A DNA stretch of 64,000 nt from Sandaracinus sp. (GTDB lineage Bacteria > Myxococcota_A > Polyangia > Polyangiales > Houyiibacteriaceae), in assembly GCA_002699025.1 (NCBI GenBank), contig PABA01000151.1:38256-102255 (forward strand), in the 5' to 3' direction. The stretch's first letter is position 1. Each line of letters begins with the position of its first letter. Positions 38,221 to 45,573 of the stretch are shown in pieces. Under the pieces are notes generated by a model. It saw nothing but the letters and a program-made list of their open reading frames with translations, made no database searches and was not told the origin of the DNA. A program made the translations under genes and the position numbers.

Positions 38221-38265
38221 ATCGCCGCGTCCGAACGGCCCGAATCGCCGCGTCCGAACGGCGCC
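38221..38265. repeat. 23-bp intergenic tandem repeat, locus A
   Basis: Units start with atcgccgcgtccga at 38221 and 38244, a 23-bp step, with a partial unit before them. The unit shares the 13-mer tcgccgcgtccga and about 18 of 23 positions with the 23-bp repeat at 57508-57598. Such sharing between distant gaps suggests a dispersed repeat family. Confidence 0.75.
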
Positions 38266-38359
38266 ATGAGCCCGCGACCTGATGGCCGACCGCGTCGTCA
38301 CGCTCGAGTCCGCGATCTGATCGTCGCCGGACCCAGCTGCCCGGCTCGCCCGGGCCCCG

Positions 38360-38393
38360 CCGCGCCGCCCACCCCCGAGGGTGGGCGGCGCGG
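38360..38393. terminator. 15-bp perfect hairpin
   Basis: Left arm ccgcgccgcccaccc (38360-38374) and right arm gggtgggcggcgcgg (38379-38393) pair completely around the tetraloop ccga. There is no T-run. It lies about 210 bp after the epimerase stop and 80 bp before the next gene, fitting a terminator or a transcript-end stabiliser. Confidence 0.6.
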
Positions 38394-38472
38394 TGTCGTC
38401 TCGTGGGGCCGGCCGCCCTCGCGGCGCGGCGTCCCGCTTCGATCGCGGCGCGGGGCGTGAAAGGATGGGCGC

Positions 38473-39735
38473 ATGAGCGGGGAGGGCCTCGACGTGATGC
38501 TCCAGCTCGCGACGGCGCTCGCGGCCGGCTTCGTGATCGGCGCCGAGCGCGAGCAGGGCGAGCACGCGACCTTCGCGGGCATCCGGACCTTCCCGCTCAT
38601 CGGGCTGACGGGGGCGCTCGGCGCGCTCCTCGGCCCCTGGGCCCTCGCGGTCATGGGGCTCGGCGTGGCCGCGCTCGTCGGCCTGGCCTATCGCCGGAGC
38701 GCGCCGCGCGACGCCGGCACGAGCACCGAGATCGCCGCGCTCGTGACCTTCGGGCTCGGCGCCGTCTGCACGGCCGAGTCGCTGCCGCTCGGTCGCACGG
38801 ACCGGCTGCTCGTCGTCGCCGCCGGCGCCACGGGGACGCTCGCGCTGCTCTCGGTGAAGCAGCCGCTCCACCGCTGGGTCGCCAAGGTCAGCGAGGCCGA
38901 TGTCTTTGCCACCACCAAGCTCCTCGTGCTCGCGGTCATCGTCCTGCCGCTCCTGCCGAACCGCGAGCTCGGGCCCTGGTCGGCGCTGAACCCGCGGAGC
39001 ATCGGCATCTTGGTGGTGCTGATCTCCGCGATCGGCTTCGCCGGCTACGTCGCCATCCGCGCCTTCGGCGCCCGCCGCGGCTTCGGCCTGACCGGGCTCC
39101 TCGGCGGGCTCGCCTCGTCCACGGCCGTGACGCTCACCTTCAGCGGGCGCGCGAAGGAGGCCCCGAAGCTCCTCGGCGCCTGCGCCGTCGCCATCGTGCT
39201 CGCCTCGGCGACCATGTTCCCGCGCGTCGTGGTCGAGGTCTGGGCCGTCTCGGGCCCGCTCGCCGAGACCGCGCTCTGGGCCTTCGCGGCCGCGGGCGCC
39301 ACCGCCCTCGTCGCGGCCATCCTCCTCTACCTCCGCGCCGGCCGCGCCGACCCCGACGAGGGCGACACGGAGCTCGAGCTCGACAACCCCTTCTCCCTGA
39401 AGAGCGCCTTCAAGTTCACGCTCCTCTTCCTGGTCGTGCTGCTCGTGAGCAAGGGCGCCTCCGAGGAGTTCGCCGACGCCGGCGTCTACGTCTCGGCCTT
39501 CCTCGCCGGCCTGGCCGACGTCGACGCGATCAGCTTGAGCATCGCGCGGCTCCACGAGGGCGGCGGGATCGGGCGGGAGCCGGCGCTCTGGGCGCTGGCC
39601 ATCGCCTCGGCGACGAACAGCCTCGCGAAGGTCGGCATCGCCGCGGTGCTCGGCGGGGCCCGGCTCGGCCTCTACGTGGGCGTGCCCATCGTCCTCGCGC
39701 TCGGCGTGGGCGCCCTCGTGCTCTTCCTCCTCTGA
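38473..39735 (+). CDS. MgtC/SapB-DUF4010 membrane protein
   Basis: A 420-residue inner-membrane protein with about twelve hydrophobic segments. The N-terminal 140 residues are an MgtC/SapB domain (GFVIGAEREQG, FAGIRTFPLIGLTGALG). The rest is DUF4010 (GLTGLLGGLASSTAVTLTFS, AGLADVDAISLSIARLHEG). The two-domain length is normal for this family. MgtC relatives are linked to magnesium stress, but the transport role is not settled. ATG 38473 follows aaagga at good spacing. Confidence 0.9.
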   Translation: MSGEGLDVMLQLATALAAGFVIGAEREQGEHATFAGIRTFPLIGLTGALGALLGPWALAVMGLGVAALVGLAYRRSAPRDAGTSTEIAALVTFGLGAVCTAESLPLGRTDRLLVVAAGATGTLALLSVKQPLHRWVAKVSEADVFATTKLLVLAVIVLPLLPNRELGPWSALNPRSIGILVVLISAIGFAGYVAIRAFGARRGFGLTGLLGGLASSTAVTLTFSGRAKEAPKLLGACAVAIVLASATMFPRVVVEVWAVSGPLAETALWAFAAAGATALVAAILLYLRAGRADPDEGDTELELDNPFSLKSAFKFTLLFLVVLLVSKGASEEFADAGVYVSAFLAGLADVDAISLSIARLHEGGGIGREPALWALAIASATNSLAKVGIAAVLGGARLGLYVGVPIVLALGVGALVLFLL

Positions 39736-39780
39736 GCACCGCGCCGGGGGGAGCCCGCCGTGCGTTCTCCGCCGGGCGAT

Positions 39781-39804
39781 CTCCGCGGCGTTCTCCGCGG
39801 CGTT
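39781..39804. repeat. 12-bp tandem duplication after MgtC-like gene
   Basis: Two exact copies of ctccgcggcgtt lie at 39781-39792 and 39793-39804, 45 bp behind the stop of the membrane protein gene. Nearby bases (gttctccgccgggcgat) look like a third, diverged copy. An inverted ccgccg/cggcgg follows. Confidence 0.65.
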
Positions 39805-39948
39805 CCGCCGTGCGCTCGGCGGAGCGCTCCATCGCGGGCACCCACGCGCGCCAGGCCCAGAGAGCGAGGCCCGGAGAGCGATCGAGGCCCGGACGCGTGC
39901 GCGGCCGGCGAGGGGCCCCCCCGCCAGCCGCGCACGACGGGTCGCCGC

Positions 39949-40689
39949 TCAGCTGTTCTCGTACTTCACCGTGCAGCCGTAGGGGCGCGTCTGCGCCACC
40001 GGCGGCGCGCCCCCGTCGACGAGCGCCTGGACGGCTTCCCGGACGTAGTTCCGCGGGCTCTCCTCGCGGCCGCGCGGGTCGTCGTCGATCGCGCCCTGGT
40101 AGCGGAGCACGCCCTGCGCGTCGATCACGTACATGTTCGGCGTGGTGCTCGCGCCGTAGCGCCGGCCGACCTCGCCCGAGGGGTCCTGGAGGATCGGGTA
40201 CGGCAAGTCGTGCTCCTCGCGCCACGCCTGGGAGGACTCGGGCGTCACGAAGTGCGAGCTGTCGATGGCGAGCCAGACCACGTCCTCGTCGGCGAACGCC
40301 TCGACCAGCCCGCGCATCGTGTTGGCCCGATAGTGGCGCTGCACGTAGGGGCAGTCCGGGTTGATCCACTCGAGCACGACGATCTTGCCGCGGTACTGCT
40401 GGAGCGAGTGCTCCGTGCCGCCCTGGTCGGGGAGGGCGAAGGCCGGGGCCGCCTCGCCGACGGTCGCGCTCAGCGCCGTCTCCTCCTCGGCGTTCCCCTC
40501 GTCCGCGGCGGCCTCCTCCTCCCCGTCGTCGGCCTGCGCGGCCTCTTCGGCCTGCTGCGCCGTCTCCTCGCCGTCCTCGGCCTGCGCCGTCTCGCTCGCG
40601 GCCGTCTCCGCGCCCTCGGCGCGCTCTTCCTCGCCGCCGCAGCCGGCCAAGAGAGCCAGCGCCAGGGCCATGTGCATCCAGCGGTTCAT
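39949..40689 (-). CDS. Redoxin (thioredoxin-fold) lipoprotein
   Basis: A 246-residue protein starting at ATG 40689 with lipobox LLAGC (Cys17). A very acidic Glu/Ala spacer (about 20-72) precedes a thioredoxin-like AhpC/TSA domain. The active-site area reads NPDCPYV with Cys113 as the only cysteine there, so it is peroxidase-like rather than a CxxC oxidoreductase. TTPNMYVID supplies the cis-Pro. It is anchored in the envelope. It lies 100 bp behind the DsbD-like gene on the same strand and could receive electrons from it; that link is inferred. Confidence 0.88.
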   Translation of the reverse strand: MNRWMHMALALALLAGCGGEEERAEGAETAASETAQAEDGEETAQQAEEAAQADDGEEEAAADEGNAEEETALSATVGEAAPAFALPDQGGTEHSLQQYRGKIVVLEWINPDCPYVQRHYRANTMRGLVEAFADEDVVWLAIDSSHFVTPESSQAWREEHDLPYPILQDPSGEVGRRYGASTTPNMYVIDAQGVLRYQGAIDDDPRGREESPRNYVREAVQALVDGGAPPVAQTRPYGCTVKYENS

Positions 40690-40770
40690 CCTCGTCCCCT
40701 TTCCGGCCGCGCATGCGGCCGCGTGTTCTCCACGCCGGGGCTCTGCCCCGGCCGTCGTCTTCGGTCCTCG

Positions 40771-40804
40771 CCTCATCCGCTCCGCCGCCTCATCCGCTCC
40801 GCCG
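40771..40804. repeat. 17-bp tandem duplication across the dsbD-like stop codon
   Basis: The 17-mer cctcatccgctccgccg is present exactly twice, at 40771-40787 and 40788-40804. The second copy contains the stop of the DsbD-like gene (tca at 40790-40792 on the plus strand). The duplication therefore copied the gene end downstream without changing the protein. Confidence 0.85.
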
Positions 40805-43000
40805 TGGCCCGAGCGCCTCGATCACCCGCGCGGGCGTGAGCAGCTCCGGGAGCACCTCCGGCTGCCTCTGTCCCGGGCGGAACACCAGGTAGAGCGGCAC
40901 GCCCGCCTTGCCATGGCGCGCCAGCTCCGCGCGGATGCGCTCGTCGCGCCGGGTCCAGTCGGCGACGAAGGGCGTCACCGCGTCCTCCGCCAGCCGCGCG
41001 CGCACCGCCTCGTCGCTCAAGACGAGCTGCTCGTTGACCTTGCAGGTCACGCACCAGTCGGCCGTGAAGACCACGAAGGCCGTGCGCCCCGCGTCCACCT
41101 CCGCGCGCACGGCCTCCTCGCTCCAGGGCCGCCAGGCGCCGAGCTCGGCCACCTCCGCGTCCCCCGCCTCGCCCGCGACCGGGGCACCCCAGACGAGCGC
41201 CCCGCCGCCGAGCACGATCGCCGCCGCCAGCGCCCGGGCGAGCGGCGCCCGGAAGCTCGCCGCCATCCAGGTGCCGAAGGCGACGGCGAGGAGGAAGCCC
41301 AGCAAGAGCCCCTGCGCGAGCACGCCCGTGAGCTGCGCGTGCACCCAGGCGAGCCAGGCGGCGGTCCCGAGGAGCGCGAAGCCGAGCACGCGCTGGAGCT
41401 TCTCCATCCACGGCCCAGGCCTCGGCAGCTTCGCGACCAGCGCCGGGAAGCGCGCGAGCACGAGGAAGGGCAGCGCGAGCCCCACGCCGATGGCGCCGAA
41501 GACCGCGAGGATCGACGCGGCGCCGCCCGCGAAGGCGAAGCCCACGGCCGTGCCGAGGAAGGGCGCCGAGCAGGGGGTCGCGAGGATCACCGTGAGCACG
41601 CCCTCGCCGGCGCTCCGGAGCCAGCCGTGGCTCGCGTCCACGCGCCGCGAGAGGCCCGTCGCCGCGATGCGGAGCTCGAAGACGCCGAAGAAGCTCATGG
41701 CGAGGAGCACCAGGAGGGCCGCCAGGAGGGCCACGAAGCGGGGCTCCTGGAGCTGGAAGCCCATGCCGACCTCCACGCCTGCGGCCCGCAGCGCGAGCAC
41801 CACCGCGGCCAGCGCGCCCATCGCGGCGAGCACGCCGGCGAGGTAGGCGAGCCCGTGGCGCTTCAGGCCCGCCTCGCCTTCGTCGGCGGCGTGGAGGAGA
41901 CCGAAGACCTTCACGCTGAGCACCGGCAGCACGCAGGGCATGAGGTTGAGCAGCAGGCCTCCGAGCAGGCCGAGCGCGAGCGCGAGCAGCCAGCCCGGGC
42001 GCTCGGGAGCGGGGGCGTCGGTCGCGTCGGCCGCGCCCGGCGCGCCCTCGCCGCTCGGCGCGCCCGGAGCCGCGAGGAGGGCCCGCGCTTCGGCCCGCGC
42101 GCTCGGGAGCGGCAGGTCGACGCGCAGGTGCACGTCCTCGCCCCCGCGGCGCAGGTGGAGCACGGCGTCGAAGCGCTCCGGGAGCGCGTTCGGGCCGAGG
42201 GCCGCGTCGAAGCGGAGCGCCAGGCCGGCGTGAGCGCTCGGGTGCGGGGCGACGCGGAGCTCCTCGACGCGCACGGCGTCGTTCATGGGCCCCGGGAGGA
42301 GCGCGGCCTCGGCCCCTTCCTCCGGCGCGGCGAGCGCGGGGCAGGCGTCCTCCTCGCCCGGCCCGTGGCACTGCACGACGCCGAGGGCCATCGGCGCCGT
42401 CTCGCCGACCGCGGGCGCGGCGCCGGCGACCAGCTCGAGCTCCAGGCCGAGCGCCTCGGGCGCCACGGGCCGGGCCGCCTCCGCCGCGTCGAAGGCCGCC
42501 TGGTGCACGCGCCGCGTCTCCGCCGCGACCGGGAGCACGCGGCGCAGCGTGACCCGGTCCGGGATGCAGTCGACCTCGCAGACCAGGAAGTCCGCCGTCG
42601 CCTCGAGCTCGAGCTCCCCCGTCGCGTCGGCGCGCACGCGCCCCTCGGTCGCGAAGAGCACCTCCCCGCCGTAGCCGTAGGTCACGATCGGCCCCGGCGC
42701 GACGAAGCGATGCGGCGCCGGCCAGGGCGGCTCGCCGAGCCCCTCGAGGCCCGCGAAGCGCACCTCCGTCGGCACGCCGCTCTCCCCCGGGTTCCGCCAG
42801 TAGACGTGCCAGCCCGGGTCCATCCGGAAGCGCACGCCGACCCGCAGGCTGGCTCCGGGGGCGACGGCTTCGGCGTCGGCGAGGAGCTCGAGCTCCACCC
42901 GCGGGTCGCCCGCGTCGATCGCCGCCTCCGCGCGCTCCTGCGCCGCGCCCGGGGCCGGCCAGGCCACGAAGAGGATCGCGAGGGCGAGCGGCGCGCGCAT
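40790..43000 (-). CDS. DsbD/ScsB-type protein-disulfide reductase
   Basis: A 736-residue protein with a signal peptide (about 1-20). The periplasmic N-terminal domain holds CEVDC (Cys141/145), the ScsB-like variant of the DsbD alpha domain. About eight membrane segments (about 335-610) include LMPCVLP (Cys356) and TPCSAP (Cys477), the pair that carries electrons across the membrane. The C-terminal thioredoxin domain has ADWCVTCK (Cys650/653). All cysteine pairs are intact, so it should move reducing power from cytoplasmic thioredoxin to periplasmic partners such as the redoxin encoded next. ATG 43000 starts the signal peptide. Confidence 0.93.
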   Translation of the reverse strand: MRAPLALAILFVAWPAPGAAQERAEAAIDAGDPRVELELLADAEAVAPGASLRVGVRFRMDPGWHVYWRNPGESGVPTEVRFAGLEGLGEPPWPAPHRFVAPGPIVTYGYGGEVLFATEGRVRADATGELELEATADFLVCEVDCIPDRVTLRRVLPVAAETRRVHQAAFDAAEAARPVAPEALGLELELVAGAAPAVGETAPMALGVVQCHGPGEEDACPALAAPEEGAEAALLPGPMNDAVRVEELRVAPHPSAHAGLALRFDAALGPNALPERFDAVLHLRRGGEDVHLRVDLPLPSARAEARALLAAPGAPSGEGAPGAADATDAPAPERPGWLLALALGLLGGLLLNLMPCVLPVLSVKVFGLLHAADEGEAGLKRHGLAYLAGVLAAMGALAAVVLALRAAGVEVGMGFQLQEPRFVALLAALLVLLAMSFFGVFELRIAATGLSRRVDASHGWLRSAGEGVLTVILATPCSAPFLGTAVGFAFAGGAASILAVFGAIGVGLALPFLVLARFPALVAKLPRPGPWMEKLQRVLGFALLGTAAWLAWVHAQLTGVLAQGLLLGFLLAVAFGTWMAASFRAPLARALAAAIVLGGGALVWGAPVAGEAGDAEVAELGAWRPWSEEAVRAEVDAGRTAFVVFTADWCVTCKVNEQLVLSDEAVRARLAEDAVTPFVADWTRRDERIRAELARHGKAGVPLYLVFRPGQRQPEVLPELLTPARVIEALGPRRSG

Positions 43001-43184
43001 CGCGAGCAGACTAGAGCCACCGGCCCCCGTTGCAACGGGGACCGGGCTCGCCGTCTCGGCCGAGGCCGCCCGGCGCCGCCGGGGCGCCGGGGTCTCGGCG
43101 GACGGCAGGCCGCCCTCGGAACGGACCGTTGCGCGCGGCGCGGCGGGGCCGGGCCCGGTGGTAGGGTCGCCTTCGGAGGAACCG

Positions 43185-43655
43185 ATGAGCCTGCCCGACG
43201 AGCCCCTGCTCCAGCCCTACCTGACCGTCCACGACGCCGAGGCGGCCATCGACTTCTACGTCGGCACCTTCGGTTTCGCGGAGCGCTACCGGCTCGCCAT
43301 GCCCGACGGTCGCGTGGGCCACGCCGAGCTCGAGCGGGGCCGGGCGCGCCTGCTCGTCGCCGACGAGTTCGCCGAGGCCGGCATCCTCGGCCCGAAGTCG
43401 CGCGGCGGCAGCACCGTCGGCCTGATGCTCTACGTCGAGGACGTGGACGCCTTCGTCGAGGCCGCCCGCGCGGCCGGCTGTGAGCAGGAGGGCGCGACCG
43501 CCGATCAGTTCTTCGGCGACCGCGCCGCCAAGCTCCGCGACCCCTTCGGCCACCGCTGGTTCATCCACCAGCGCCTCGAGGACCTGAGCCCCGACCAGAT
43601 CCGCGACCGCTTCGCCGCCCTCATGAAGAAGGTCGAAGAGGACGAGGCCGGCTGA
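43185..43655 (+). CDS. VOC (glyoxalase/bleomycin-resistance) family protein
   Basis: A 156-residue protein starting at ATG 43185 after ggagga. It shows two beta-alpha-beta-beta-beta modules (LLQPYLTVHDAEAAIDFYV, GHAELERGRARLLV, GLMLYVEDVDAFVEAARAAG, AAKLRDPFGHRWFIHQ) as in PhnB-like VOC proteins. A His near the end (FGHRWFIHQ) and Glu on strands could bind a metal. The substrate is not evident. An upstream GTG at 43158 is in frame but lies before the ribosome binding site. Confidence 0.88.
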   Translation: MSLPDEPLLQPYLTVHDAEAAIDFYVGTFGFAERYRLAMPDGRVGHAELERGRARLLVADEFAEAGILGPKSRGGSTVGLMLYVEDVDAFVEAARAAGCEQEGATADQFFGDRAAKLRDPFGHRWFIHQRLEDLSPDQIRDRFAALMKKVEEDEAG

Positions 43656-43671
43656 GCCAGCGAGCGCTTCA

Positions 43672-44823
43672 TCAGGGCGAGCAGGGGACCTCGGCGACGC
43701 GCACGGCGTCTCCCTCCACGAAGAGCACGTGGGGAGCGAGCCCGAGCATCGCGAGTCGGGGCCGGCGGGTCGAAGGGAGCGGAGTCTCGAAGACCTCCCA
43801 CTCGTCTCCCCGTCGTCGGGCGTAGAGCGTGGCGCCCTCGACCGTCGTCGCCACGAGGTGCAGCGCGTCCGGTCCGCGCGCCGCGTCGAGGTGCTGAGCC
43901 CCCTGCTCCCGGAGGATGGACGCGACTCGTCCTGCTCCGTCGGCGTCCACCGAGGCGTGCTCGACGGCGCAGCGATAGAACGCGTCCGTCGCCGGGCGAA
44001 TCGTCGTGAAGAGGACGTCCATACCGTCGCTGTGGGCCAGCACATCGATCGCGCCCTCGGGGCATGGGACCCGGACGAAGTCCGAGTTGTAGCGGCCCAG
44101 CTGCACACGGCCGCTCGATGCTCCGCTATGCCAGTGGAGGGACACGATCCGGTCCGAGACTCCGGCCGACTCCTCCACCAGGTACGCCCAGGCGATGGTG
44201 CCGTTCTCGTGGGCATCTGCCGAAAAGCCCTCCCCCACGGGGGCGGTGTCCCGCCTCTCGAGCGCCCACCCGAGCTCCTCCGAAGGACGAGCTACGACCA
44301 CCTCGTTCGGGACGCGTCGGAAGAGCACGCTCGTGCCGCCCCGGGTGGCGACGGCGCGGAGCCAGAGCGATCGGCTGGCCGCGGCTACGGGCTCGGCGAT
44401 CGCGTCGGCCGCCATGCGATCATCCTCTCGGAGCCAAACGACGCCGACCTGGCGGCTGCCATCTGGCGCGCGGCTGCGCATGAGGTGGGCGAGCCCCATC
44501 CCCCTTTCGCCTGCCGCGAAACCCGCCGGGGACGCGCCTGGTGGGATGTCGCCGGCGACCTCCTGGCGGGTCCAAGCGAGTGTGTCGCGGATCGCCCAGT
44601 GTGCGTCGCCGCTCTCACGCCAAGCGATGTGCAGCCGGCGTCCGTCGCTTCCGATGGCCAGGGTCTCGGGCTCGTCGCCCGTGGCGACGGTCTCCACTTG
44701 CCACTCGGCCGAGCAAGGTCGGGGTGGGCCCCCATCGGGGCGCGGGTCCACCCGGTGGTGTTCGGCGCAACCGCTCAGGAAGCCGGTCGCCGGAAAAAGG
44801 ATGAAGGTGACCATGAACCGCAT
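43672..44823 (-). CDS. Lipoprotein of unknown function, probable propeller
   Basis: A 383-residue protein; ATG 44823 gives a signal peptide with lipobox GFLSGC (Cys17). The rest is beta-rich with repeated strands (LAIGSDGRRLHIAWRESG, GVVWLREDDRM, RDALHL-type segments), suggesting a sialidase-like or other beta-propeller, but no Asp-box is clear. It converges with the VOC gene; the stops are 16 bp apart. Base use is slightly less GC-biased than the neighbours. Function unknown. Confidence 0.7.
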   Translation of the reverse strand: MRFMVTFILFPATGFLSGCAEHHRVDPRPDGGPPRPCSAEWQVETVATGDEPETLAIGSDGRRLHIAWRESGDAHWAIRDTLAWTRQEVAGDIPPGASPAGFAAGERGMGLAHLMRSRAPDGSRQVGVVWLREDDRMAADAIAEPVAAASRSLWLRAVATRGGTSVLFRRVPNEVVVARPSEELGWALERRDTAPVGEGFSADAHENGTIAWAYLVEESAGVSDRIVSLHWHSGASSGRVQLGRYNSDFVRVPCPEGAIDVLAHSDGMDVLFTTIRPATDAFYRCAVEHASVDADGAGRVASILREQGAQHLDAARGPDALHLVATTVEGATLYARRRGDEWEVFETPLPSTRRPRLAMLGLAPHVLFVEGDAVRVAEVPCSP

Positions 44824-44890
44824 GGCCGGAGACGTGTAGCGCGCGGCAGCACCGGGAGCGAGTGGGCGGCGGACCGCCGCCACGCGTCTC

Positions 44891-45307
44891 CTACCAGTCG
44901 ACCTTGCCGCGGCGCTTCTTCTTCTCGGCGTTGCGGCGCTTGGCCTCGAGGCGGCGGCGCTTGGCGCCGCGCGAGGGCTTGGTGCGCTTGCGGCGCTTGG
45001 GGCGCTGCATGGCCCGCTTCACGAGCTCCACGAGGCGCTCGCGCGCGTCTTCGAGGTTGGTCGCCTGCGAGCGCGTCTCGCTGCTGACGACGATCACGCG
45101 CCCCTCGGCGTCGCGCGTCGCGAGCTGGCGGAGCCGATCCTTCACCCACTCGGGGAGCGCGTCCGTGCCCTCGAGGTCGAAGCGCAGGTCGACCTTCGTG
45201 GCGACCTTGTTCACGTTCTGGCCGCCGGGCCCGCCGCTCCGCGCCGCGCTCCAGCTGAGGTCGGAGGCGGGGAGGGTGATGCGCGAGCTGATGACGAGCG
45301 GTTCCAT
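44891..45307 (-). CDS. arfB: ArfB-type peptidyl-tRNA hydrolase (ribosome rescue)
   Basis: A 138-residue class I release-factor-like protein starting MEPLVISSRI at ATG 45307. It has the catalytic GGQ in SGGPGGQNVNK (about 27-37) and a long Lys/Arg-rich tail (about 100-138), which in ArfB enters the mRNA channel of stalled ribosomes. It lacks codon-recognition domains, so it should release peptides from non-stop ribosomes. The length is typical for YaeJ/ArfB. The downstream lipoprotein gene starts 68 bp behind its stop. Confidence 0.92.
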   Translation of the reverse strand: MEPLVISSRITLPASDLSWSAARSGGPGGQNVNKVATKVDLRFDLEGTDALPEWVKDRLRQLATRDAEGRVIVVSSETRSQATNLEDARERLVELVKRAMQRPKRRKRTKPSRGAKRRRLEAKRRNAEKKKRRGKVDW

Positions 45308-45573
45308 GACGGCATCTTCGGGCGGCGGGGGCGGGCACAGGGTGCGCACGATCGCGCGCCTTGCAAGCGCGCCGGGGCTCGCGCGGCGACGTCCGAGCGG
45401 GGCCAGCGGGCGGGGTGCCGAGCGAGCCCCGGGCCGCCCCTCCATGGTTGCTGCCCCCGATCGGCCGTGATAGCCGCAGGGGAAGGGTCGGCGGTGGGCG
45501 AGCCGTTGACCGGGATGGGCCGCGCGGGACGCGGCGCGCTCCACGGGCAGACCGCGGGGCACAGGGAGGCGAG

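Larger units (their letters stand above)
38152..38472. other. Gap with repeat and hairpin, no gene
   Basis: This 321-bp gap between two plus-strand genes holds a 23-bp tandem repeat and a strong 15-bp hairpin, both listed separately. The bases before 38473 (aaagga, 7 bp before ATG) form the ribosome binding site of the next gene. No gene is supported. Confidence 0.6.
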
